Source of the DNA: Sinohyriopsis cumingii
Lineage: Eukaryota > Mollusca > Bivalvia > Unionida > Unionidae
Reading direction: 5' to 3'
Length of the DNA stretch: 64,000 nucleotides
NCBI GenBank assembly: GCA_028554795.2
Contig: CM068842.1
Coordinates: forward strand, 52,837,608 to 52,901,607
Below, piece after piece: positions 42,267 to 50,751 of this stretch. Each line of letters begins with the position of its first letter. Position 1 is the stretch's first letter. The notes below the pieces were generated by a model that was not told the origin of the DNA, ran no database searches, and saw nothing but the letters and a program-made list of their open reading frames with translations. The position numbers were made by a program, and so were the translations under genes.

Positions 42267-42625
42267 CTATTCATTTCACTCTCAAGCCGAGCACAACGAA
42301 GAAAGGGCATTGGTCTTCAGAGTGTCCAGACCGTCAAAAAAGGACAAAAACAGGGACTAAAAAAGACAAAAGTCAAGATACCTGTTATTATTGTAAAGAA
42401 AAAGGACATTGGTCTCCAGATTGCCCAAAAAAGAAACAAGAGGAGTCAGAAGAAAAGAGGAATTCTTCAGAAGAAGAAGAGACGGATTCTTCAGAGGAAG
42501 AGAGGGATTCTTCTGAGGAAAAAAGACAATTCTATTTACAAGAGGCAAAGAAACAGGAGAAGAAAAGAAGAAGGGAAGAAAATGAGGAAAAGACGGTGAA
42601 GAAATTTAAAAAACAGAGAGAGTAA
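42267..42625 (+). pseudogene. CCHC zinc-knuckle protein, 5' deleted
   Basis: One complete knuckle is present (CYYCKEKGHWSPDC, C-x2-C-x4-H-x4-C) and the second half of another (GHWSSECPDRQ). An acidic Ser/Glu repeat (SSEEEERDSSEEK) and a basic tail follow. No ATG exists in this frame. E1 has about 130 more bp at this point, including ATG and the first half of the first knuckle, so E2 has a 5' deletion. Knuckles of this kind bind single-stranded nucleic acid. It ends with AATAAA at 42704-42709, not a hairpin. Confidence 0.62.
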
Positions 42626-42703
42626 ACAAGGAGAAAGAAGAAGTCAATGAACTTTTTATTAAAGTGTTGTGCTGTGAATTGGATTGTAAAAAATGGAGAA
42701 AAG

Positions 42704-42709
42704 AATAAA
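42704..42709 (+). promoter_or_regulatory. AATAAA signal after the CCHC gene
   Basis: AATAAA about 80 bp beyond the stop at 42625. The convergent gene on the other strand ends in a histone-type hairpin at 42873-42888, so the two 3' modes meet here. Confidence 0.55.
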
Positions 42710-42872
42710 TGAATGATAAAAGGTAAGTGTCTTTGAGTTGTGATTTTAAAATAAGAAGCTACACTCACGCACTCATACACAGACACGTACTATAAGGGTA
42801 AAATGGGTGGGTTTTTTTTTTTTTTGAGTTATTGGCAAATTGAAATTGTATTTCTTTTCGAGAAATGTGGGT

Positions 42873-42888
42873 GGCCCTGAAAAGGGCC
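42873..42888 (-). promoter_or_regulatory. Histone-type 3' stem-loop of the coiled-coil gene
   Basis: Minus strand AATAAAA-GGCCCT-TTTC-AGGGCC-ACCCA, then CATTTCTCGAAAAGAAATAC. This copy fits the metazoan histone consensus best: the ACCCA 3' flank and the purine-rich downstream element are both exact in type. It is 23 nt after the stop at 42911. The orthologous E1 hairpin (45690-45705) has T-A in place of the third C-G pair. Confidence 0.88.
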
Positions 42889-42910
42889 TTTTATTGGTGT
42901 AGGGGTGAGT

Positions 42911-43486
42911 TTAAGCAATCAACTTTAACTGCCTTATGCCTTTGCCACGGCCAAGGCCTACTTCTGGACTGCGTAATGTTGATGATGATTGGGTTGAAAT
43001 CACTAAGGGTGGTACGGTAGGCTTAGTCACAGGGTTGACGTGTTTAGCTCGGGAAGGTCGTATTCTCTTCGGTCGTGATAAAGAAGTCTGATACATTTGT
43101 TTCAGACTTCTTAACTCCGCTAAAATGTCCAACAGTACCGTGACCGTTTGATTTTCACCCTCTTGTTTCTTTGCTGCTACTTCTTCTTGCTGTTGTTGCT
43201 GTTGTTTTTTTCTTACCTCTTCTTCTTGTTGCTGTTGCTGTAGGAGTAAAGCCTGTTCCGCTTCCTTTTGTCGTTGTATAAATTTCTCCAATTCTTCTTT
43301 CTGTCTCTGTCTAAAATTCTCCACTTGCGGTAATGAAGAAGGTAACGAAGGTTCCGGAACAAATTCTTGCGAGGAGAGAAAATCCACAAAATCCCAATTC
43401 ACCTCTTCTGAAAGTAAGTCCGAGTTCCCTTGGGCGGTCTCCCCTGCTGGTGCACCCCAATGGATCGTTTTCTGAGTTTCCGTCAT
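42911..43486 (-). CDS. Q-rich coiled-coil protein with basic tail
   Basis: 191 residues from ATG at 43484-43486 (MTETQKTIHWGAPAG). An acidic N-terminus is followed by a long coiled coil with glutamine runs (LLLQQQQQEEEVRKKQQQQQ), then a Leu-rich helix (TVLLDILAELRSLKQMYQTS) and a basic disordered tail (SRPKRIRPSRAK; ending GLGRGKGIRQLKLIA). No family recognised. It is transcribed divergently from the small basic gene and has a histone-type 3' end. The E1 copy (45738-46371) keeps both ends but is frame-shifted in the middle. Confidence 0.68.
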   Translation of the reverse strand: MTETQKTIHWGAPAGETAQGNSDLLSEEVNWDFVDFLSSQEFVPEPSLPSSLPQVENFRQRQKEELEKFIQRQKEAEQALLLQQQQQEEEVRKKQQQQQQEEVAAKKQEGENQTVTVLLDILAELRSLKQMYQTSLSRPKRIRPSRAKHVNPVTKPTVPPLVISTQSSSTLRSPEVGLGRGKGIRQLKLIA

Positions 43487-43705
43487 GTTGAATCACTGTC
43501 GCATAGATTGACTGCACACAAGCGCTAGCGAATCTATATAGACTACGTGACGTCACAGACTGCACTCTTCGGATTGGATGCGGGCTGACTGAATTCTGTA
43601 ACGCGTGTTCGGATTGGTGAATGAACTCAATCCGTTTCAATCCTTCCTGTCCCTATAAATAAGCGCCGTTCACTGCATTGATTCACCTATTCTCGGAGCC
43701 TCAAC
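43487..43705. promoter_or_regulatory. Compact bidirectional promoter with CRE, CCAAT and two TATA boxes
   Basis: A palindromic CRE TGACGTCA (43548-43555), two CGGATTGG blocks (reverse CCAAT; 43571-43577 and 43611-43617), a minus-strand TATATAG box (43534-43541) and a plus-strand TATAAATAA box (43654-43662). The E1 region 46372-46595 keeps the CRE, one CGGATTGG and both TATA boxes. Conservation between two old copies argues for function. The arrangement resembles that of divergent histone gene pairs. Confidence 0.75.
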
Positions 43706-43936
43706 ATGTGGACAGACGTTGAATCTTCAACCCTTGTGTCAACAATGATGTTCAGGACGGACATGCTCATGTATGTCCGATCCAAGTGGACCGTTGTCCA
43801 CAGGACCAACAGCAGCCTGTGGATAAGAAGAGTCTATATAGAGAGACAAGGTTGCCTCAAGAGGACTCTGATGTATGGCCCTGCTGTAAGACGAAGTTTG
43901 AGGACAAGAAGATGTCGCAAATGCCCTTTATGTTAA
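43706..43936 (+). CDS. Small basic protein of unknown family (E2)
   Basis: 76 residues, MWTDVESSTLVSTMMFRTDM then an Arg-rich second half (WIRRVYIERQGCLKRTLMYG, RRSLRTRRCRKCPLC). The E1 copy at 46596-46841 is open and about 60 percent identical by eye, so the frame is real and under constraint. Net charge is strongly positive, as for a nucleic-acid binding protein; I recognise no fold. It has its own TATA box 44 bp upstream, and the stop is 22 nt before a histone-type hairpin inside the right TIR. Confidence 0.68.
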   Translation: MWTDVESSTLVSTMMFRTDMLMYVRSKWTVVHRTNSSLWIRRVYIERQGCLKRTLMYGPAVRRSLRTRRCRKCPLC

Positions 43937-43952
43937 GGGCATATTAACATAA

Positions 43953-44217
43953 ACCAAAGGCCCTTTTCAGGGCCAGCCATATTTCTCGAAAAGAGATAGC
44001 CTTTCCATTGCCTACCCCTTTTTTAAAAAAAAAAAATCCCATGTTCAATTCCCCTTGTCCGTAGAGTGTCCCACGATTTATTCCCATGTTAAATTCCCCT
44101 TGTCCGTAGAGTGTCCCACGATTTTTCGCCATGTTAAATTTCCATTTCCATTAGAGTGTCCCAAGGGTGTTTTTAATGCTAATTCCCATTGTCCGTAGGG
44201 TATCCCCATTCACTACT
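43953..44217 (-). repeat. Right terminal inverted repeat of E2
   Basis: Inverted copy of 24446-24711, ending CCCCATTCACTACT. It contains the tandem units, a poly-A/T tract and, at its inner edge, a hairpin serving the basic gene. The few differences from the left TIR include a short cluster at 44146-44153. Confidence 0.95.
43959..43974 (+). promoter_or_regulatory. Histone-type 3' stem-loop in the right TIR
   Basis: AACCAAA-GGCCCT-TTTC-AGGGCC-AGCCA, then TATTTCTCGAAAAGAGATAG. The 5' flank CCAAA is the histone type. It is on the plus strand, in the same direction as the gene that ends at 43936. Confidence 0.86.
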
Positions 44218-44223
44218 TACGTT
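44218..44223. repeat. Right target-site duplication of E2 (TACGTT)
   Basis: Exact copy of 24440-24445, directly after the right TIR end. The E1 polB sequence resumes at once (codons for CLARAIVVGRT run up to it). Confidence 0.95.
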
Positions 44224-44890
44224 CGTCCCACCACGATGGCACGGGCTAAACACATCTGGTCTTGAGAGTTGTTAATTTGGACAAGGCTACGCTTGATGCT
44301 ACGAAGGTTGTCCACCAATAACACCTTTTTGCGTCCGGTCCCTTGAGGAAGAGATACGTCGGTCATGTACATTGTGGCTTTTCCTTCGGTGATGTGAAAC
44401 TTGTCATTGGATTGTTGCATGTGTTGAATCTTGTCGATGATTTTGGAAGGTGTTAATTCTGATGGGCTTCTAAACTCGATCCAAACGGGGGACTTTAAAC
44501 TGTCATGATGAATGAAAGTCTCGAGCGATCGTCTTCTTTGGCTTGACATTTTCGCTTCAGTGTGGTTATCAAAGAAGCCCATACCTCGGTGATGAACCCC
44601 TCTGCCTTCTCCAATGGTAGTTCGGCCTTGACATATTTAATCTTCACAGTGTACGTGTAAGCCGTGGCTCTAAATTTTCTAGAGGAGCGCTTTTCCGTCT
44701 TTAGAATGTGGAAGTACTTTTCAGGAGTTAATTTTAGTTAACTTTCGTTAAGTGTAGACTCTCTGGGTCTGGATTATGTCTCACTCATGTATCTTCAACA
44801 TCACTGGCATGAATTTGTGCCAAGACTTCAGCTACTGTACGAGGCGACAAATCACGTTTCTGCCTCTTACTTTCTTCTCCTTTCTCCGTG
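44224..44890 (-). pseudogene. DNA polymerase B, E1 copy, 5' part
   Basis: Matches residues ~1-240 of E2 PolB: HDSLKSPVWIEFRSPSELT, DKIQHMQQSNDKFHITEGKA and DQMCLARAIVVGRT. It shifts frame near 44520 and loses the start codon by a small deletion near 44880. It continues at 24439 on the other side of E2. Confidence 0.88.
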
Positions 44891-44989
44891 ATATCTTGAC
44901 TGCAAAAGTCAAATGGCTACATTCTAAACGCAATGGGTCTATCCATGTTAGACCAGTGTATATATAAAGGGTTCCTGTCTTACCTTTCA

Positions 44990-45440
44990 GCATTCATTCA
45001 CTCTCAAGCCAATAAGAACGATGGAAGAGCCCACACAGATCGAACTTCTGATAGAGCGTTGCGAGGTGTCATAAGAAAGTTTTCTTCAGCCAATCCGACG
45101 GACCAACCCCCCTTCTTTCGAGATATAAGTCAATATACTTGGTATATCTGTAAGAATAAAAGGCATTGGACTTCAGAATGTCCAGACCGTCAAAAAAGAA
45201 AATAGGTGTCAGAAGAGACAAAAGTCAAGATACCTGTTATCATTGTCAAGAAAAAGAACATTGGTCATCGGAATGCCATAAGAAACAACAAGAGAAAGAG
45301 GAAGAAGAGGTAACCTCCCCAAAGGAAGAACTCAGACACGTGCAGAAAGAGAAATAAGAACAGAAAAGAAGACGAAGAGAATGTGAGAACAAAGAAAACG
45401 GAAAAAACTGTGAAAGTGAAGAAATTTAAAAAACGGAGAA
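44990..45440 (+). pseudogene. CCHC zinc-knuckle protein, E1 copy
   Basis: An ATG at 45020 (MEEPTQIELLIERCEV) is followed by a stop. The other frames carry the first knuckle (with Trp in place of the first Cys: WYICKNKRHWTSEC) and the second (CYHCQEKEHWSSEC). This copy shows what E2 lost at the 5' end. TATA box near 44960. Confidence 0.65.
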
Positions 45441-45689
45441 AGTGAACAAAGACACAGAGCATGTCTATGAAAATTTTGAAGTGTTGTGTTATGAATTCAA
45501 TTGTAAAATTTGTACCAGAATAGACCAGGCATAAAACATATGTATCTCTTGGTTTTGATTTGTTTGAATATAGACCTACACTCACGCACTCACTCACTCA
45601 CTCACACACGTACATCATGGGTATAAAAGGGTTTTGAGTTTAATTGATTTTGGCGATTGAAATACTATCACTTTTAGAGAAAAGTGGGT

Positions 45690-45705
45690 GGTCCTGAAAA
45701 GGACC
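45690..45705 (-). promoter_or_regulatory. Histone-type 3' stem-loop (E1, coiled-coil gene)
   Basis: Minus strand CAAC-GGTCCT-TTTC-AGGACC-ACCCAC, then TTTTCTCTAAAAGTG. Perfect stem. Compared with the orthologous E2 hairpin, the third pair changed from C-G to T-A on both sides, a compensatory change. Confidence 0.82.
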
Positions 45706-45737
45706 GTTGGGTACTTGTTTGTTTAAAAAAAAAAAAC

Positions 45738-46371
45738 TTAGAAACGGAACGTTATGACATTTAACTGCCATAAACCTTTGCCACGGCCACGGCCTACTTC
45801 TGGACTGGCTCCTGTCGATGATAACTTGGTAGAAATCACTAGGGGTGGTATCGCAGGCGTTGTAACAGGGCTGGGTTGTTTGGCTGGGGAAGAACTTTTT
45901 CGCTTGGGTCGTAATAAAGAGGTCTGATACATTTTTTCCGACTCCTTGACTCTGCTAAAATGTCTAAGAGTACCGGTACGGTTTGGCTTTCAATATTCTC
46001 CTTCTCTCTTAGACCTTGTTTCTCCTCTGCTACTTCTCCCTGTCATTTCCTTCTTGCCCTTTCTTCTTCTCGCTGTTGCTGTTGAAAAAAACCCACAACT
46101 TGTTCTTCTTCTTTCTGCTGTTGTAAAAATTTCTCAAATTCTTCTTTATGTCTCTGTTTAAAATCCTCGACGTGTGGTAAAGAAGAAGGTGGCGAAGGTA
46201 CTGGTACCGGAACAAATTCTTGAGAAGAAGAAAGAAAATCGACTAAATCCCAATTAAAATCGACCTCTTCTGGAAGTAGGTATGTGTTAACTTTGGTACC
46301 GCTGCTATGCCATCGATTCTCGTCCCCACAGCTGGTGCGCCCCAATTCATCGTCGTCTTAGTCTCCGTCAT
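45738..46371 (-). pseudogene. Q-rich coiled-coil protein, E1 copy
   Basis: The ATG at 46369-46371 is kept. The middle part EEVDFNWDLVDFLSS and FKQRHKEEFEKFLQQQKEEE matches E2, as does the tail (MYQTSLLRPKRK, SPEVGRGRGKG). Frames change near 46290 and 46050. Ends 33 nt before a hairpin. Confidence 0.7.
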
Positions 46372-46595
46372 GTTTGAAAACTGTCGCATGGATTGACTGC
46401 GCACAGACGCTAGCGCATCTATATAGGGAATGTGACGTCACAGGTAGCTCTCTTCGGATTGGAAGACAGACTCCACAATGTGACTGAATTTTGTAACGCA
46501 TGTTAGGATTCGTGAATAAACTCAATCCCTTTCGATCCGCTCCTCCACTATAAATATATGTTCACTGCATTCCCTCCACATGTTCTCGTCACAAG
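46372..46595. promoter_or_regulatory. Bidirectional promoter, E1 copy
   Basis: CRE TGACGTCA at 46433-46440, CGGATTGG at 46455-46462, minus-strand TATATAG at 46419-46426 and plus-strand TATAAATATA at 46549-46558. Spacing matches E2 within a few bases. Confidence 0.7.
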
Positions 46596-46841
46596 ATGTG
46601 GACAAACGTAGAATCATCTACTCTCGTATCGAAAATTCTGTTCCGTACGGACTTACCCATATATGTGAAATCGTCATGGACAATTATCCGGATCACCGAT
46701 AAGAACGTTAGGAAAAGAAGAATTTATGTGGAGAGACAAGGCTGTATGAAGCGAGTTCTCATCTACGGCACAGAAGTCAGAAAATGTTTGAGGAACAAAA
46801 GAAGACATGCGTTGCCCTCTATGTTACCGGAATTATGTTAA
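46596..46841 (+). CDS. Small basic protein of unknown family (E1)
   Basis: 81 residues, MWTNVESSTLVSKILFRTDL, with an Arg/Lys-rich second half (KNVRKRRIYVERQGCMKRVL). It is the only gene of E1 with an undamaged start and a frame matching E2 almost to its end. The last ~10 residues differ. The stop is 13 nt before a slightly decayed hairpin. Persistence of this frame in an otherwise ruined element is notable, though a short gene may escape damage by chance. Confidence 0.6.
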   Translation: MWTNVESSTLVSKILFRTDLPIYVKSSWTIIRITDKNVRKRRIYVERQGCMKRVLIYGTEVRKCLRNKRRHALPSMLPELC

Positions 46842-46853
46842 CATAAACCCAAA

Positions 46854-46869
46854 GGTCCTTTTCAGAGCC
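46854..46869 (+). promoter_or_regulatory. Histone-type 3' stem-loop (E1, basic gene)
   Basis: AACCCAAA-GGTCCT-TTTC-AGAGCC-ACTCT, then TATGCATCGAAAAGATTTAC. The flank and loop are canonical. The stem has one C-A mismatch and one G-T pair, so it is decaying. Located at the inner edge of the E1 right TIR. Confidence 0.72.
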
Positions 46870-47233
46870 ACTCTTATGCATCGAAAAGATTTACTTTCTT
46901 GCCCAATTTATATTTAATCGGTTGTATAGTTGTTTGTGTTTGTCTGTTTTCTGTTTTATGTGTTATCTATGTTTCTGTCCCGCCAAACGTTATAGGTTGT
47001 ATCCCGCTCTTTGGTCCGATTGAGGTCAGCCCCTTGCTACATTGTTGGTAATAGTATCGTGATGTAACCTCCCCTGTTCCATTCCTAATGTACCTATACT
47101 GCCCCAATACTTTTTATACCCATATAGTCGCACCCATGTTAAAACTCCCCATGTTAAATTCCCCTTGTCCCTTTACGTTCACGGTCTGTTTTCCTTATAT
47201 GTTCTCCTTTGCCCTACGGTATCCCCATTTACT
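46868..47233 (-). repeat. Right terminal inverted repeat of E1
   Basis: Inverted counterpart of 8188-8555. It ends GGTATCCCCATTTACT and is followed by AATAAT. The terminal GGTATCCCCATT is shared with the E2 TIR, showing the two elements belong to one family. Confidence 0.88.
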
Positions 47234-47239
47234 AATAAT
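47234..47239. repeat. Right target-site duplication of E1 (AATAAT)
   Basis: Matches 8182-8187 exactly at the other end of E1. Confidence 0.8.
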
Positions 47240-47340
47240 AAGGTACCTAATCCATTAGTCAATTAATTGTTACGTGTCACACCGACCGCGCGCGGCAAAA
47301 TATGTTGTGTTGCGATAACATCTAAAAATAAATTACAGTT

Positions 47341-47762
<422 letters not shown>

Positions 47763-48854
47763 AAATCTAATCACTCGCGCTTTTTATTTTGTTTTTCTTT
47801 TCATCGATCGTTTTCTGTTAAATCGTTTCTCTTTCCACCTTTATGTTTGTTACTGCGACGAAGTATTAGCATTAACAACTAATTCGTCTCCAGGTTTATC
47901 ACACCAGCTTTATACTTTTCAGCAACTTTAAATTTCTGCTTCTTCTCATCGTTAATTATTCCTAGAATGGTTGAAGTTAAGATAAAGAAGTTTTATAATT
48001 TTTAAGAAGCTTTTAAACGTCCTCTTTGTTAGTCTCTAAGACTGGCATATCATTTACCCTTTGTTCTTTTGGTTGCAAATATTGATGCATGTTTAGCATT
48101 TATACAGGTCTTTGGCAGTTTCTAAAGGGCGTAAAGCACTGGAAATATTCATTAATCTTCTGGTAACAAAATATCTTACGCGTCTTACATCTTCCATGTG
48201 TGATTGTTCGTTTGTTTCTAAACGTCTGAGAAATATTGGATTTTCTTTTCTATTATATTCTTATCAGCAGGCATTTGTTAATGTAATCTCAGCTTCTTCT
48301 TATCATGGCTTTCTATTTCTAAAACTATTAACCGTAAAATTATCACGTATTTTTTATGAACTCGTTTTTTTACACAAACATACAATTGCTCTTACAAGGT
48401 CAACTACATTAATAAAAATGCTGTTTACGTTTGTTTCTCTCTTTGTTGATGACTGACTATAGTGACGAATATTTTGCCGGGATGATTCGCTTATCTCTGT
48501 ACTGCCAAGTCTAATGTCGCTCGGACCGCTTAAGGATATTTCCATTATTCTGAACATGTTCTCTCTGCTGTTTACTTAATGTGAAAACAATACGTTACAT
48601 GTATTCTGTGGAAACACATTACTTTCATCTGTAATCCTAATATATGATCTGTTTGTGGTATATGTTTACAGTTGCTTATAATTTCTATGAAAATTCTATG
48701 AAACATTCACCTAAAAAATAGACGTTTTCGACTGGTAATAACTCTAGATTAAAAGGGTTCTACCATCAAAGTAATTTAATGATTTACCTGGTATTGCAAA
48801 ATGTATGAATTGTTATGTCTAACAAAAACCACAAGCTATATAAGATTCAGTACT

Positions 48855-48926
<72 letters not shown>

Positions 48927-50751
48927 TATTAAAATTAGATTTGTAGTTTGTTGTATATGACGTGTGATTATTATTAATTTATACGTTTGGATATGTTTAA
49001 TTATTCAATATTTGTTCTTGTTTCATTATCGTTATTAGCAGCTATTCAATCTGTGACTTTTTATATACATTTCGAGATCTGGAATGAAAACGGCCGTTGC
49101 TTCATTCTATTCGTTAATGTACTAGAATATGTTGTCTGTTTTATGGTGGGGTGTTCTGATAACTGAAAATGTTATAATATAACTGAAAATATTATAATAT
49201 GCAACTTTAAAATCAATTCTATGTAGTAAGTTTGATATTCATTTAATTTCTGTTAACAAATGGATTTTTGTATCGCTTACTGACAATATCACTATTACTA
49301 TTTAACTTCATTCTACCAGAGGTTACAATCTCATCCCGTTTTTAAACCTCCTTGTATAGCATGTTGTACTTGAGAGTTTAGGAACAAACCCTTGTAAAGT
49401 TGTACCCAGTAAAAAAGGTAGAGGAATAATAAATCATATTGCTTTTCCAAGTCACTTCTACATATGTACCACTTAAAGTTTTAATTTTTGTTTGAACTTG
49501 TCAGCGAATTCACTAAGAATTTCTGTAGACTTACTTAATCATGTTCTGTTTCACTATTAGCTGACTTACAAAACTCGCTTGCTTATTATTAATATGTTTC
49601 TCCTGTTCTTTTACTGCCATTTTGTTACCATACGGCATATATAAATATTAATAGTGACACCAGCAGTTGATAGAAAAGATGCGTATATTACATGATATTC
49701 AGTACACACGGAATAGGTTTAGTAACTCTCTCTTTCTCTCTCTCAGAAATTTCTCTTGCTTTCCTCAAATGAATGTGTGTAATAAATCATGTACTTAATA
49801 CAGATAGAGGTAGTTACTTTTACCGAATAGCCTGCTAAAATTTAATATAAACAAACCTTACCTTGTATACTTATTTGATGGAAAATTCCATTAAGATGAC
49901 AGAGTATTTTCAGGAAATTATTTTTGTGACATAGGTCTGGTGGTGGGGTATATAAAGTTCTTTACATAAAAAATTACTCTTTCCTGAATTAACATTTAAA
50001 GAGGAATCAGTCTTTTAGTAGTGTTCAGTTTTAATTTGATAGGATTTATTTATTTATTTATTTAAATTATTCTTTGGAATTACAAAATCCACATCATTAT
50101 TTGGGATTAGATAATTCTATATGTGAATTCATTTAGAGACATTTTGGATTATATAATTGTGTTACATCAAGACTGTTAGAACATAAACACTGTTCCAGGC
50201 TATTGGCAAATCAGTACGTTCAAGACTGCAATTCATTACTAGCACCAATGGAACGAATTCCTAATACTCTATACTTTTGAACTGGGATAGAACTTACTGA
50301 CTATTTGGGATTTAATTTATCATACTGTAAGTTCTTTTAAAATTTTCACTTACTATTCTGGGAAAATACTTTTTTGTTGAATTTTACTAAACTTGTTGGT
50401 TTTTGATCCTTTTTGTTACTTAGTTAAAAAGCCTAGAATCGTAACATTTTTCTCAATTTACAATATTATTTTCAGATTCCTGTTTCTATTCTTCTTGCTC
50501 ACAGACTTGTGAAAAATCTTCCACATTATAGTTTCAAAATGTTTCTATGAATTGTTTTATGGAGGAGTTTTAAGATATCCAAAAATATCTTTGCTGACAT
50601 GTTTTTCAATAGTTTTTTAGAGTACAGATGGAACAAATAAGGGTATATAGTTGGCAGAGACATTCATTTCATTTCACTAATGAATTAGGAATACTTTTGC
50701 TAATTTCAACGACTCCGGCAATTTACAGGATGTGATACTACAGTTAATTAC
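47763..50751. other. Host DNA without recognised genes
   Basis: AT-rich, no supported coding region. It contains a (TA)n tract at 48857-48920 and a short TTTA repeat near 50048. An open frame of 114 codons at 48112-48456 shows no family and starts with TTG, so I do not call it. Confidence 0.6.

Larger units (their letters stand above)
24446..44217. mobile_element. Element 2 (E2): younger Maverick/Polinton, 19,772 bp
   Basis: It is bounded by near-identical TIRs (24446-24711 and 43953-44217) that start AGTAGTGAATGGGG and end in its complement, with a 6-bp TACGTT duplication. It encodes the Maverick hallmarks: protein-primed PolB, rve integrase with chromodomain, adenain-like protease, A32-like ATPase, double-jelly-roll-type capsid and penton-like protein. 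It also carries BIR and F-box-like genes and flank genes with histone-type 3' ends. It sits nested in polB of E1. Several genes are broken. Confidence 0.95.
8188..47233. mobile_element. Element 1 (E1): old Maverick/Polinton, split by element 2
   Basis: It is bounded by diverged TIRs (8188-8555 and 46868-47233) starting AG and ending CT, with an AATAAT duplication outside. Its gene remnants run in the same order and orientation as the better preserved copy at 24446-44217, which is inserted in its polB. Subtracting that insertion and one TACGTT copy leaves about 19.3 kb. Nearly every gene carries frameshifts, stops or lost starts. A SINE and a LINE piece have also entered it. It is clearly older than E2. 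Confidence 0.93.

Noticed and set aside
42251..42599. Full-length CCHC gene starting near the TATA box
   Set aside because: The frames at 42249 and 42251 begin with GTG and lie upstream of the expected transcription start. No ATG is available, and E1 shows a deletion.
42911..42955. GRGKG motif at the end of the coiled-coil protein, like the start of histones H4 and H2A
   Set aside because: It is a five-residue match in a low-complexity basic tail with no histone fold around it, so it is treated as coincidence despite the histone-like gene control.
48112..48456. 114-codon open frame in host DNA
   Set aside because: It starts with TTG, has no recognisable family and lies in AT-rich DNA where frames of this length occur by chance.
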